The position numbers and the translations under genes were made by a program. Of a DNA stretch of 64,000 nucleotides, positions 26,798 to 35,605 are shown in pieces. This DNA is from Pelagerythrobacter aerophilus (GTDB lineage: Bacteria > Pseudomonadota > Alphaproteobacteria > Sphingomonadales > Sphingomonadaceae), in NCBI RefSeq assembly GCF_003581645.1, contig NZ_QXFK01000016.1, forward strand, positions 124,001-188,000, in the 5' to 3' direction. The notes beneath the pieces were generated by a model. It saw only the letters and a program-made list of their open reading frames with translations. It ran no database searches and was not told the DNA's origin. Within the stretch, counting starts at the first letter, position 1, and every line of letters begins with the position of its first letter.

Positions 26798-27817
26798 ATG
26801 ACGCCCGCAATTTTCGGACTGTCCGGGGCTACGCTGACCGCCGAAGAGCGTGACTTCTTCCGCGAGGCGGATCCTGCGGGCTACATCCTGTTCGGTCGCA
26901 ACTGCGAAACGCGCGCGCAACTGCGCGCGTTGACCGACTCTCTGCGCGACCTGCACGGGCGGGAGCGCCTGCTCGTCTGCATCGACCAGGAAGGTGGCCG
27001 CGTTGCTCGCCTGCGCCCTCCGCAGTGGGCCGGCTATCCGGCCGGCGCGGCGTTCGACCGGCTCTACAACATCGCACCCGCGAGCGCGATCGAGGCGGCG
27101 CGCGTCAATGCGGAGGCCATGGCGCTCGAGCTTTCCGCGATGGGCATCACCGTCGACTGTCACCCCCCGCTCGACGTGCGGCAGGAAGGCGCCCACGATG
27201 TGATCGGGGATCGCGCGCTCGGCAGTGAACCGAAGCAAGTTGCAGCTCTCGGCCGCGCGATTCTCGATGGGCTCGCGCGGGGCGGAGTCGCTGGATGCAT
27301 CAAGCACATGCCTGGGCACGGGCGTTCGAGCACCGACACCCACAAGGAAATGCCGACCGTAACCGCCAGCGAGGCGGAGCTGGAAACCGACCTTGCGCCG
27401 TTCCGCGCACTGGCAGACGCGCCGATCGGCATGACCGGCCACCTGCTGTTCACCGCGTGGGATGCCGACAACCCGGCCACGCTCTCGCCCACGGTCGTGA
27501 ACGAGGTGATCCGCGGGCGAATCGGTTTCGACGGCCTTCTGCTGACCGACGACATCGACATGGAGGCGCTCTCGGGCTCGGTTCCGGAGCGCGCCGAACG
27601 CGCCATCGCCGCGGGCTGCGATCTGGTGCTCAACTGCTGGGCGAAAATGGGCGACATGACGGCGATCGCCGGGCGCCTGCCCGGCTTGCCCGAACGGGGC
27701 CAGAAACGTCTCGAGCATGCTCTCACCGGCACACAGGTGCGCGAGGACGACGGACAGGCGGCGGAGCTGTTGGCCAAACGGGACGCCTTGCTCGCCCTCG
27801 TGGGACAGGCGGCGTGA
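26798..27817 (+). CDS. nagZ: Beta-N-acetylhexosaminidase (GH3, NagZ type)
   Basis: This GH3 enzyme is about 339 aa. It has FLGREGGRV-like FDQEGGRVARL near the substrate site, the diagnostic KHMPGHG loop (about 168-174) with the following STDTHKEMP, and the nucleophile region LLLTDDIDMEAL. It trims GlcNAc from muropeptides in peptidoglycan recycling in the cytoplasm. The frame also has a GTG start 39 bases upstream; I chose the ATG at 26798 from family alignment, since neither has a clear SD. Its stop overlaps the scpA start. Confidence 0.9.
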   Translation: MTPAIFGLSGATLTAEERDFFREADPAGYILFGRNCETRAQLRALTDSLRDLHGRERLLVCIDQEGGRVARLRPPQWAGYPAGAAFDRLYNIAPASAIEAARVNAEAMALELSAMGITVDCHPPLDVRQEGAHDVIGDRALGSEPKQVAALGRAILDGLARGGVAGCIKHMPGHGRSSTDTHKEMPTVTASEAELETDLAPFRALADAPIGMTGHLLFTAWDADNPATLSPTVVNEVIRGRIGFDGLLLTDDIDMEALSGSVPERAERAIAAGCDLVLNCWAKMGDMTAIAGRLPGLPERGQKRLEHALTGTQVREDDGQAAELLAKRDALLALVGQAA

Positions 27818-28617
27818 CGGAAGACGGTCTCCTCTTCGATATCGACGACGATGGCGAGGAGGTCTGGCCCGGCGCCGCGGGGAGCGAGGCTGAGGACACC
27901 GCGCTCTATCTCGAGCTCGACGGGTGGGAAGGGCCGCTCGATCTGTTGCTCGACCTTGCGCGGCGGCAGAAGGTCGACTTGCGTTCGATCTCGATTCTCG
28001 CGCTGGTCGACCAGTACCTCGGCTATATCGAACGGGCGGAAGCGCTGCGGCTGGAGCTGGCGGCCGACTATCTCGTGATGGCGGCCTGGCTCGCCTATCT
28101 TAAGTCCGCCCTGTTGCTGCCCAAGGACGAGCAGGAAGATCCGAGCCCCGAAGAACTCGCGCTGCGGCTGCAACTGCGGCTTCAGCGGCTGGGCGCGATG
28201 CGCGAGGCGGCTGCGCGATTGATGGCGCGCGACCGGATCGGGCGCGATGTCTTCGTTCGTCCCGCCCCCGAGGGGCTGCGGATCGACCGCACAACCAAAT
28301 GGACCTGCGACTGGTACGCGCTCGTCCAGGCTTACGGACAGGTCAAGGCACGCACGGCGCCGGCGATCCACATGGTCCGGGAGCGGCCGGTCATGACGCT
28401 CGAATCGGCGCTCGACCGTGTTTCGGCCATGCTCGGCGTCACGCTCGACTGGATGGAACTGCGCGATTTCCTGCCGCCCCATGCCGAGCCACGCCTCCGC
28501 CGCTCGGCGCTCGCTTCGAGCTTCGTCGCCGCGCTGGAACTCGCGCGGATGGGCAAGGCGGAGCTGGCGCAGGAGGAAGTGTTCGGCCCGCTTCGCCTGC
28601 GGCGAGTGACCGCATGA
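27814..28617 (+). CDS. scpA: Segregation and condensation protein A
   Basis: This 267-aa kleisin shows the ScpA N-terminal signature LELDGWEGPLDLLLDLARRQ, followed by VDLRSISILALVDQYL and the C-terminal winged-helix part. It bridges SMC heads in the condensin complex with ScpB. The start is GTG at 27814, overlapping the nagZ stop (GTGA). Its own stop overlaps scpB (ATGA), so nagZ-scpA-scpB is a tightly coupled operon. Confidence 0.93.
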   Translation: MTEDGLLFDIDDDGEEVWPGAAGSEAEDTALYLELDGWEGPLDLLLDLARRQKVDLRSISILALVDQYLGYIERAEALRLELAADYLVMAAWLAYLKSALLLPKDEQEDPSPEELALRLQLRLQRLGAMREAAARLMARDRIGRDVFVRPAPEGLRIDRTTKWTCDWYALVQAYGQVKARTAPAIHMVRERPVMTLESALDRVSAMLGVTLDWMELRDFLPPHAEPRLRRSALASSFVAALELARMGKAELAQEEVFGPLRLRRVTA

Positions 28618-29234
28618 CCGTGGCCGTCGACGAGCTTCAGCGCGCCATCGAGGCGACGCTGTTCGCCGCCGAGGAGGCGATGACCGTTGAGGCGTTGGCT
28701 GGGCACCTGGGCGATGCCGATCCGGCTGAGGTCCGCCACGCGCTATGCGAGCTCGCCGCGTTCTACGAGCCGCGCGGCATCCGCCTGGTGGAGCGGGCGA
28801 AGCGCTGGCACTTTCAGACCGCGCCCGATCTCGCGCATCTCCTCCGACGCGAGCGCGAGCAGGTGCGCCGGCTCAGTCGTGCGGCGACGGAAGTGCTGGC
28901 GATCGTCGCCTATCACGAGCCGGTCAGCCGCGCGGAGATCGAATCGATCCGCGGCGTGCAGACATCCTCCGGCACGCTCGACGTGCTGATGGAGGCCGGC
29001 TGGGTGCGCGTTGCGGGGCGGCGCGAAGTGCCCGGGCGTCCGGTGATCTACGCGACGACGCCCGAGTTCCTGCAGCACTTCGGCCTGGAATCGCGCCGTG
29101 ACTTACCCGGCATCGACGAACTGCGTGCCGCTGGCCTGCTCGATCCGGTGGACGATGCCTACGAAGCGATTGCGGCCGGCGAGGATGTCGGCTCAGAAAC
29201 GGAAACGCAGGGGCAAACGCCGCCATCCGCTTGA
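28614..29234 (+). CDS. scpB: Segregation and condensation protein B
   Basis: This 206-aa protein consists of tandem winged helices. It has the typical LQRAIEATLFAAEEAMTVEAL start and the RLSRAATEVLAIVAYHEPVSRAEIESIRGV core. The GRREVPGRPVIYATTPEFLQHFGL segment is characteristic. It dimerises and binds ScpA and SMC for chromosome compaction. It starts in the ATGA overlap with scpA. Confidence 0.93.
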   Translation: MTVAVDELQRAIEATLFAAEEAMTVEALAGHLGDADPAEVRHALCELAAFYEPRGIRLVERAKRWHFQTAPDLAHLLRREREQVRRLSRAATEVLAIVAYHEPVSRAEIESIRGVQTSSGTLDVLMEAGWVRVAGRREVPGRPVIYATTPEFLQHFGLESRRDLPGIDELRAAGLLDPVDDAYEAIAAGEDVGSETETQGQTPPSA

Positions 29235-29308
29235 ATCCTCGGCTGCGCGGCGCTGGCATACCGCGGTGGAAAGGCCTATATCGCCCCCAAGCAAACGAAA
29301 GGTTTCCC

Positions 29309-29560
29309 ATGTCGCTCGGCCCCTGGCAGCTCATCATCATCGCGCTTGTCATCCTCGTCCTCTTCGGACGCGGGCGCATTTCCGAAATGATGGGGGATTT
29401 CGGCAAAGGCATCAAAAGCTTCAAGGAAGGCATGACCGAGGAGGACGGCAGCACTTCGAAGCCGTCGCCGCGAATCGAAGGTCCCGCGCACGAGGCGAAG
29501 CCGGCATCCGAAGCGGCCAGCGACGCGAAGCCGGCGGAAAGCCGCGACAGCAACCGTTGA
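29309..29560 (+). CDS. tatA: Twin-arginine translocase subunit TatA
   Basis: This 83-aa protein has a single membrane helix (LGPWQLIIIALVILVLFGRGRIS), an amphipathic helix (MMGDFGKGIKSFKEGM) and a soluble Ala/Glu-rich tail. It forms the translocation pore of the Tat pathway for folded proteins. The true ATG is at 29309, after GAAAGG; an in-frame ATG 78 bases upstream would add an unlikely extension. tatB and tatC follow. Confidence 0.94.
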   Translation: MSLGPWQLIIIALVILVLFGRGRISEMMGDFGKGIKSFKEGMTEEDGSTSKPSPRIEGPAHEAKPASEAASDAKPAESRDSNR

Positions 29561-29586
29561 TCCCGAATTTCCGCGCCGCCTGAGCC

Positions 29587-29958
29587 ATGTTCGATATCGG
29601 CGCCACCGAACTGCTCGTCATCGTGATCGTGGCGGTCATTGTGATCGGCCCGAAGGACCTGCCGCTTGCCTTGCGCACGGCGGGCCGGTGGATGGGTAAG
29701 ATCCGCCGTGTGTCCGGCCATTTTCGCTCGGGGATCGAGACCATGATTCGCGAGGCGGAAATGGAGGAGATGGAAAAGAAATGGAGGGAGCAGAACGCAA
29801 AGATCATGGCCGAACATCCGGCGGAAGCGGCCGAGCCGGCTGAATCGACTGAACCGACGGCCGCGCCGGCTGCCGAATCGCGAGCCGAGCCGCCGGCGTC
29901 GCCGCCCGAAGCGGACGATCAACCCAAACTGCCCCTCGGCAAGCCCGGATCCGAGTAA
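29587..29958 (+). CDS. tatB: Sec-independent translocase subunit TatB
   Basis: This 123-aa protein begins MFDIGATELLVIVIVAVIVIGPKDLP, the TatB hydrophobic helix plus GPKDLP hinge. An amphipathic helix (LRTAGRWMGKIRRVSGHFRS) and an acidic Pro/Glu-rich tail follow. It acts with TatC as the twin-arginine signal receptor. It lies between tatA and tatC. Confidence 0.94.
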   Translation: MFDIGATELLVIVIVAVIVIGPKDLPLALRTAGRWMGKIRRVSGHFRSGIETMIREAEMEEMEKKWREQNAKIMAEHPAEAAEPAESTEPTAAPAAESRAEPPASPPEADDQPKLPLGKPGSE

Positions 29959-29964
29959 CGCGCC

Positions 29965-30759
29965 ATGGCCTTTCAATTGCGCGACCTCGACGAAACGCAG
30001 GCGCCGCTGCTCGATCACCTGATCGAACTGCGCGCGCGGCTGATGCGATGTGTCGTCGCACTGGCGATCGCCTTCGCCGTTTGCCTCTATTTCGCCGACG
30101 ACATCTTCGGCTTTCTCGTGCGGCCTCTCACGCTCGCCTTTCCGCAGGGGCAGGGGAAGCTGATCTACACGCAGCTCTACGAGGCGTTCTTCGTCGAACT
30201 GAAAGTGGCCCTTTTCGCGGCCTTCTTCGTCAGCTTTCCAGTCATCGCGAATCAACTCTGGGCATTTGTCGCGCCGGGGCTCTACGCGCGCGAGAAGAAG
30301 GCTTTTCTGCCGTTCCTGATCGCGACGCCTATTCTGTTCCTGTGCGGGGCGGCGCTTGCCTATTACGTCGTCATGCCGACGGCGTTTCGCTGGTTCCTGG
30401 GCTTCGAAGGAACGGTCGGCGGACTCGACATCGAGGCGCTGCCGGGCACCGGGAACTACCTCTCGCTGGTGATGCAGTTCATCCTGGCATTCGGGATCAG
30501 CTTCCTGCTGCCGGTCCTGCTGTTGCTGCTGAACCGCGCGGGCATCGTTACGCGCGCGCAGCTCGTTTCCGCGCGGCGGTACGTCATCGTAGCGGTGGTC
30601 GCGGTTGCCGCCGTCGTCACGCCACCCGATCCCGGGTCGCAGTTGATCCTGGCCGTGCCCCTGCTGCTGCTGTTCGAAGGATCGCTCTTGTTGATGCGCT
30701 TCTCGGAAGGCAAAGCCGCCGCCGATCAAGAGAACCCGGACGAGGCTACCGAAGAATAG
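29965..30759 (+). CDS. tatC: Sec-independent translocase subunit TatC
   Basis: This 264-aa six-helix membrane protein has the TatC N-terminal signature LDHLIELRARLMRCV, the EAFFVELKVALFAAFFVSFPVI region and the PPDPGSQLI motif. It recognises twin-arginine signal peptides with TatB. The gene starts 6 bases after tatB and completes the tatABC operon. The 219 bases after it hold no gene I trust and end in a two-way terminator. Confidence 0.95.
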   Translation: MAFQLRDLDETQAPLLDHLIELRARLMRCVVALAIAFAVCLYFADDIFGFLVRPLTLAFPQGQGKLIYTQLYEAFFVELKVALFAAFFVSFPVIANQLWAFVAPGLYAREKKAFLPFLIATPILFLCGAALAYYVVMPTAFRWFLGFEGTVGGLDIEALPGTGNYLSLVMQFILAFGISFLLPVLLLLLNRAGIVTRAQLVSARRYVIVAVVAVAAVVTPPDPGSQLILAVPLLLLFEGSLLLMRFSEGKAAADQENPDEATEE

Positions 30760-30930
30760 GCGTGAACGCCTGAGCCATTTCCGGGCGGTCGGCCCGTCCT
30801 GCGACACTCTTCTGTCCCGTCGGTTTCGGAAGGGGGAGGTATGAGTTGGGCCCTAGCGGCGCGGCGGAGAGAGCGACCCTTTACTCTCTTCCGGAGGCCG
30901 GTTCATCGGCACATCGTGTTCGGACATAAA

Positions 30931-30955
30931 AAAACGGGGCCGTGAGGCCCCGTTT
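30931..30955. terminator. Two-way intrinsic terminator
   Basis: The stem ACGGGGCC / GGCCCCGT with a GTGA loop is bordered by A-runs on the left and TTTT on the right. It can therefore stop transcription from both the tatC side and the convergent small-protein gene at 30979-31206. On the reverse strand the tail is a seven-T run, the stronger of the two. Confidence 0.88.
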
Positions 30956-30978
30956 TCAACTTCGTTCTGAAACGTCGT

Positions 30979-31206
30979 TCAGACGCTGACAGGATCGTCG
31001 TCACCGCCGTCGACGGCAATCACGATGCCGGCGATGACCGCGGCAGCCGCGAGGATCGCGAGAACGACGCTCGAACCACCGCTCAGCTTGCTCTCACCTT
31101 CGACCGGAGCCGAGGCACGATCGGCGCTGACGGCCGACTGAGCAATCGCCGGCGACGCGGCCAGGGAAAGGGCTGCCGTCGCGGCAACAAGATTACGGAA
31201 CTTCAT
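30979..31206 (-). CDS. Small exported membrane-anchored protein
   Basis: This 75-aa protein has a signal peptide (MKFRNLVAATAALSLAASPAIAQ), a Ser/Glu-rich spacer, a second hydrophobic helix (SSVVLAILAAAAVIAGIVIAVD) and a short acidic tail GGDDDPVSV. I know this layout from sphingomonad small proteins of unknown role. The start is the ATG at 31206, with GGAGGAGACGA upstream; an in-frame start 36 bases earlier is less likely. Its transcript ends at the terminator directly downstream. Confidence 0.75.
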   Translation of the reverse strand: MKFRNLVAATAALSLAASPAIAQSAVSADRASAPVEGESKLSGGSSVVLAILAAAAVIAGIVIAVDGGDDDPVSV

Positions 31207-31284
31207 CGATTCGTCTCCTCCGAATTCTCTATTAACGTGCAAACTCGCTGTCCCCCCTAAGGCAGACAGAAGATGCTGGCAACC

Positions 31285-31328
31285 CGTAACATTTAGATTT
31301 TCTCGTTACTTGTTACCCAACTGTAACA
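31285..31328 (-). promoter_or_regulatory. GTAAC/GTTAC box cluster upstream of the small protein
   Basis: Four GTAAC/GTTAC boxes lie here: CGTAAC at 31285-31290, CGTTAC at 31304-31309, and an inverted repeat TGTTAC (31311-31316) / GTAACA (31323-31328) with a 6-base centre. They sit about 80-120 bases upstream of the small-protein start, where an operator or activator site would be. The rest of 31207-31516 is AT-richer near 31.29 kb and GC-rich later, with no gene seen. Confidence 0.35.
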
Positions 31329-31516
31329 CCTTTGCGGCCGAAAGGCCGAGGCGAAACCGGACGTTCTTCATCAGCGCACCAGAAACCGGCGCACCCCCGC
31401 GCTGGTGCGGGAGTACCCGCTACAGCCCGGTCGAACGCTCGCATCGCCTAGTTCTCCGACGTTGCAAAAACCTTAAATCGCCAGCGATTTCTCGTGCTTT
31501 GCGCCGCTCCGGGGGA

Positions 31517-33214
31517 TTATCGCGCCGACGTGTTGCCCGGCGCATCCTCGCTCTCGTTCGCCGCCAAGTAGTATCGCTCGCCGCCGACCCAGGTCTCCAG
31601 GACGCGGGTGGCACGCAGCTCGTCCGGAGTCGCCAGAAGCGGATCCCGGTCGATCATCACGAAGTCCGCGCGTTCGCCTTCGATTAGGCGGCCGAATCGA
31701 CCTTCCGCAAACGCCGCATAGGCACCGTCGCTGGTGAAGGCGGCGAGGGCCCGCTCGCGCGTGACCGCCTCTTCCGGACGCCAGCCGCCGAACGGCTGCC
31801 CGTCCGCGCCCTGGCGGGTGAAGGCGGCGGCGAGCCCGGCAAAGGGATCGGGCGATTCGACCGGGGCGTCCGATCCGAAGACCAGCGTGGCGCCGGCGTC
31901 GGCAATGCTCTTCCAGGCATAGGCGCCTTCGAGCCGGGCGGGATCGAGGCGTGCCTCGGCCATCAGCCGGTCGGAGGTCTGGTGTACCGGCTGCATGGAG
32001 GCGACGATGCCGTGCTCTCCGAACTTCGCGATGTCGGCGGGGTCGACGATCTGCGCGTGCTCGATCCGCCAGCGCCGGTCGCCTTCATAAGTGCCGGCGA
32101 GCTCGTCGATCGCCGAAAGAACTTCGCCGTTCGCGGCGTCGCCGATTGCGTGGACCGCGATCTGGAACTTGTCGAGCGCGGCGCGGCTCATGAGATTGCG
32201 CAGCTGCGATCCGGTGAGCAGCGGCAGTCCGGTGTTGTCGGGATCGTCGGCATAGGGGCGCTTGAGCCACGCCCCGCGCGAGCCGAGCGCGCCATCGAGG
32301 TAGATCTTGACCCCGTTGAGCCGCAGCTTGTCGTCATAGAGCCAGGGCGAGGGGCGGGAGCCGGCGATCAGTTCCATCGCCCCGGTCCCGGCCGCATAGG
32401 CCATGATGCGGACCTTCAGCCAGCCGCCATCGCCCGCGCGGCGATAGGACTGCCAGTCCTCGATCGTCGTTCCCATGTCGGCCGCGGCGGTCACTCCGTT
32501 TCGCAGCAGGATTTCCTGCGCCTTCTGCAGAGCCAGGTCGCGATCGGCCGGGCGCGGCGCGGGAACCTTGGCGGCGATCAGGTCAGTCGCGGCGTCGACG
32601 AACACGCCGGCCGGCTTGCGCGTTCCCGCGATCCGCTCGATTCGCCCGCCCGCGGGGTCGGCGGTAGCTTCCGTGACCCCGGCGATCCGCATCGCCGCCG
32701 AGTTCGCCCAGCCTGCGTGGCCGTCGACTCGCTCGAGCCACACGGGGCGATCCGCCACCACCGCGTCGAGCTCGGCGGCGGTGGGAAACCGGTCGAGGCC
32801 CCACTTCACCTGATTCCAGCCGCGACCCATGATCCACCGCCGGCCCGGATTCGCAGCCGCGTATTCGGCAATCCTGGCCTGCGCCTCTTCCAGCGAGTTC
32901 GTGTCCGACAGGTCCAGCGTGATCGCGGCGAAGCCCAGACCCATGACGTGGAGATGCGAATCGATCATGCCGGGAATGACGAAGCGGCCCTCGCCGTCGA
33001 CCTGGAAGTCGATATCGCGCGGGCGCTTGTCGCGGCGGTCGAGCACTTCGCGGATACGTCCGTCGTCGCCAATCACCAGGCCGGTGAAGTTGTCGATCTT
33101 GCCGTCCTCGTCGACCGTGATCCCCTGGATGTTGTCGATCAGCGTGTCGGCCGCGGCCGCGGCGCTCCAGCAGCCGATGGCAAGGGCGAGGACGGACGTG
33201 GCGAGACGGATCAT
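31517..33214 (-). CDS. Exported amidohydrolase (YtcJ-like)
   Basis: This 565-aa protein has a signal peptide (about 1-22) and an amidohydrolase-3 fold. The metal-binding HxH is H87/H89 in DSHLHVMG. Later ligands are in VHAIGDAANGEVL and RIEHAQIV, and the catalytic aspartate is in FGSDAPVESPDPF. It should hydrolyse a C-N bond in the periplasm; the substrate is not known. The start at 33214 was chosen because it gives the signal peptide; a start 51 bases upstream does not. Confidence 0.85.
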   Translation of the reverse strand: MIRLATSVLALAIGCWSAAAAADTLIDNIQGITVDEDGKIDNFTGLVIGDDGRIREVLDRRDKRPRDIDFQVDGEGRFVIPGMIDSHLHVMGLGFAAITLDLSDTNSLEEAQARIAEYAAANPGRRWIMGRGWNQVKWGLDRFPTAAELDAVVADRPVWLERVDGHAGWANSAAMRIAGVTEATADPAGGRIERIAGTRKPAGVFVDAATDLIAAKVPAPRPADRDLALQKAQEILLRNGVTAAADMGTTIEDWQSYRRAGDGGWLKVRIMAYAAGTGAMELIAGSRPSPWLYDDKLRLNGVKIYLDGALGSRGAWLKRPYADDPDNTGLPLLTGSQLRNLMSRAALDKFQIAVHAIGDAANGEVLSAIDELAGTYEGDRRWRIEHAQIVDPADIAKFGEHGIVASMQPVHQTSDRLMAEARLDPARLEGAYAWKSIADAGATLVFGSDAPVESPDPFAGLAAAFTRQGADGQPFGGWRPEEAVTRERALAAFTSDGAYAAFAEGRFGRLIEGERADFVMIDRDPLLATPDELRATRVLETWVGGERYYLAANESEDAPGNTSAR

Positions 33215-33356
33215 GCAGGCATTCCTCTGTCGCAGGCGGGCCGTGAGACCCGGATGGGCGGGCAACTAGGGCAAGTCGGCGCCAAAGCAAATGCCCGCGC
33301 GGCCCTGTAACAAGCCGTGTTTCCTGCCGCGGGGTTTTGCCCTAGGGCGCTTGGCC

Positions 33357-34610
33357 ATGAACCAGACCCAAACCGTTTCCGCTGCGGAATCCGCGGCGCA
33401 GAGCCTGACCATCGACGATGTCCGCGCGGCCGCTGAGCGGATCAAGGGCGCAGTGGTTCGCACGCCGACGATGTACAGCCAGACACTTTCGGCGATCGCG
33501 GGCGCCGACATCTGGCTCAAGTTCGAGAACCTGCAGTTCACCGCCGCCTACAAGGAACGCGGCGCGCTCAACGCGCTGCTGCTGTTGTCGCAGGAACAGC
33601 GCGAGCGCGGAGTGATTGCGGCCTCGGCCGGGAACCATTCGCAGGGGCTCAGCTATCACGGCACGCGCCTGGGCGTGCCGGTCACGATCGTCATGCCGCG
33701 GCCTACTCCGACGGTGAAGGTCATGCAGACCGAGAGCGTCGGCGGCAACGTCGTGCTCGAGGGCGAGACGTTCGACGAAGCCTATGCCCATGCGCGCAAG
33801 CTGGAGCAGGAGCTCGGCCTCACGTTCGTCCATCCGTTCGACGATCCGAACGTCGCGGCGGGGGCGGGCACGACCGCGCTCGAAATGCTGGAAGATGCGC
33901 CCGAGATCGACTGCCTCGTCACCCCGATCGGCGGCGGCGGCCTGATTTCGGGCATGGCGACGGTGGCGCGCGCACTGCGCCCCGACATGCAGGTGATCGG
34001 CGTCCAAGCGGCGCTGTTCCCCTCAATGTACGCCAAGATCAAGGGCGAGAATCCGATCTGCGGCGGCGATACCCTGGCCGAGGGGATCGCGGTCAAGGCG
34101 CCCGGCGTCTTCACCTCGCAGGTGATCGCCGAGCGGGTCGACGACATCCTGCTGGTGAGTGAGGAAGCGCTGGAAAAGGCGGTCTCGCTCCTGCTTCAGA
34201 TCGAGAAGACCGTGGTCGAAGGCGCGGGCTCGGCCGGCCTTGCCGCCATGCTCGAGCACCGCGAGCGCTTCGCCGGGCGCAAGGTCGGCCTGGTGCTGTG
34301 CGGCGGCAATATCGATACGCGCCTGCTCGCCAACGTCCTGCTGCGCGATCTCGCCCGCTCGGGTCGGCTCTCGCGGCTGCGCATCACGTTGCAGGACCGC
34401 CCGGGTGCGCTCTACCGCGTGATGCGCGAGTTCGAGGCGCACAACGTCAACATCATCGAGATCTACCACCAGCGCATCTTCACCAGCCTGCCGGCGAAGG
34501 GTCTGATCACGGACATCGAATGCGAAGCGCGCGACCGCGAGCAGATCGACGCGCTGATCGAGGCACTGCGCGCCAACGGCTATTCCGTGAGCCAGGTGGA
34601 ACTCGCCTGA
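33357..34610 (+). CDS. ilvA: Threonine ammonia-lyase with ACT domain
   Basis: This 417-aa PLP enzyme has the cofactor lysine K66 in FTAAYKERGALNAL, the SAGNHSQGLSYHG substrate loop and the glycine-rich phosphate cup PIGGGGLISG. A C-terminal ACT domain (RLRITLQDRPGALYRVMREF) indicates allosteric control. It makes 2-oxobutanoate from threonine for isoleucine synthesis. An in-frame start 66 bases upstream is rejected because the family begins close to MNQTQ. Confidence 0.92.
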   Translation: MNQTQTVSAAESAAQSLTIDDVRAAAERIKGAVVRTPTMYSQTLSAIAGADIWLKFENLQFTAAYKERGALNALLLLSQEQRERGVIAASAGNHSQGLSYHGTRLGVPVTIVMPRPTPTVKVMQTESVGGNVVLEGETFDEAYAHARKLEQELGLTFVHPFDDPNVAAGAGTTALEMLEDAPEIDCLVTPIGGGGLISGMATVARALRPDMQVIGVQAALFPSMYAKIKGENPICGGDTLAEGIAVKAPGVFTSQVIAERVDDILLVSEEALEKAVSLLLQIEKTVVEGAGSAGLAAMLEHRERFAGRKVGLVLCGGNIDTRLLANVLLRDLARSGRLSRLRITLQDRPGALYRVMREFEAHNVNIIEIYHQRIFTSLPAKGLITDIECEARDREQIDALIEALRANGYSVSQVELA

Positions 34611-34762
34611 CCGGAGAGCACGGGCTTCCATTTGTGCAAAAGAAGCCGCTCCGAACCAGGATACATGGTTAAGGGACTTTTACCGCGCGGCACTTGTCGG
34701 CATAGTCGGGATCGAATTGCAGCCCCGTTCGATTCTGCTGTCAGAGAGGTAAATTTCACACC

Positions 34763-35605
34763 GTGACGGCCCCCGTTCGCTTTCCCCGGTTTTTTGTGAC
34801 CAGTCCCGCGCCGTGCCCCTATCTGCCCGGCCGCAGCGAACGGAAGGTGTTCACCGAGCTCAAGGGCGCGAACGCCGACCAGCTCAACGAAGCGCTCGGC
34901 CGGATCGGTTTCCGCCGCAGCCAGACCGTTGCCTACCGCCCGAGCTGCCTCGACTGCCAGGCCTGCGTATCGGTGCGGGTCGTGGCGGGGGAATTCGAAC
35001 CATCCTCGACCCAGCGGCGCATCATGCGGCGCAACCAGGATCTCGTCACCACCGAATGCCGCCCCTGGGCGACCGACGAGCAGTTCGCCTTGCTGCAGCG
35101 CTATCTCGGCGTGCGCCACCCCGGCGGGGGCATGGCGTCGATGGACGAATTCGACTTCGCTGATATGGTGGAACACACTCCCGTAACGAGCTATGTGGTT
35201 GAATATCGGGAGCCCTCCGACGGCCAAAGGCCGGGTCGCCTTGTCGGAGCGTGCCTGACCGATCGGCAGGGGGATGGCCTGTCGATGATCTACAGTTTCT
35301 ACGACCCGGAGCACGAGGCGCGGTCTGGACTTGGAACCTACATCATCCTCGACCACATCCGGCGCGCTGCCGCCGACGGGCTACCCTACGTCTATCTCGG
35401 CTATTGGGTCGATGGTTCGCAGCGCATGCAGTACAAGATCCGCTTCCGTCCGATGGAGCGGCTGGGGCACGACGGTTGGCGCCGCTTCGATGCCGAGCAG
35501 CAGGATGCCCTCATCGCCGCGGCCGTCGCCCGCAAGCCCGACGCGGACGTCGACGGGCGGCCGGCCAAAGACGGGACCGCGCACCAGTATCGTCTGCCGA
35601 AATAA
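34763..35605 (+). CDS. bpt: Aspartate/glutamate leucyl/arginyltransferase (N-end rule)
   Basis: This 280-aa protein is of the bacterial ATE/Bpt family. It has the N-terminal [16 protein letters not shown], the cysteine-bearing [16 protein letters not shown] and the C-terminal [20 protein letters not shown]. It transfers an amino acid from charged tRNA to proteins with acidic N-termini, marking them for ClpAP. The start is GTG with GAGAGG about 12 bases upstream. The next gene, tamA, appears to begin inside the last 100 bases of bpt. Confidence 0.92.
   Translation: MTAPVRFPRFFVTSPAPCPYLPGRSERKVFTELKGANADQLNEALGRIGFRRSQTVAYRPSCLDCQACVSVRVVAGEFEPSSTQRRIMRRNQDLVTTECRPWATDEQFALLQRYLGVRHPGGGMASMDEFDFADMVEHTPVTSYVVEYREPSDGQRPGRLVGACLTDRQGDGLSMIYSFYDPEHEARSGLGTYIILDHIRRAAADGLPYVYLGYWVDGSQRMQYKIRFRPMERLGHDGWRRFDAEQQDALIAAAVARKPDADVDGRPAKDGTAHQYRLPK

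Noticed and set aside
28924-30807. 627-codon antisense frame over scpB-tatABC
   Set aside because: It covers four well-supported genes on the other strand and gives a repetitive Gln/Arg/Asp-rich product without recognisable domains.
30841-30945. 34-codon frame after tatC with GGGGGAGGT before the ATG
   Set aside because: The SD sits only one base from the ATG, and the frame ends inside the intrinsic terminator stem. Unlikely to be translated.
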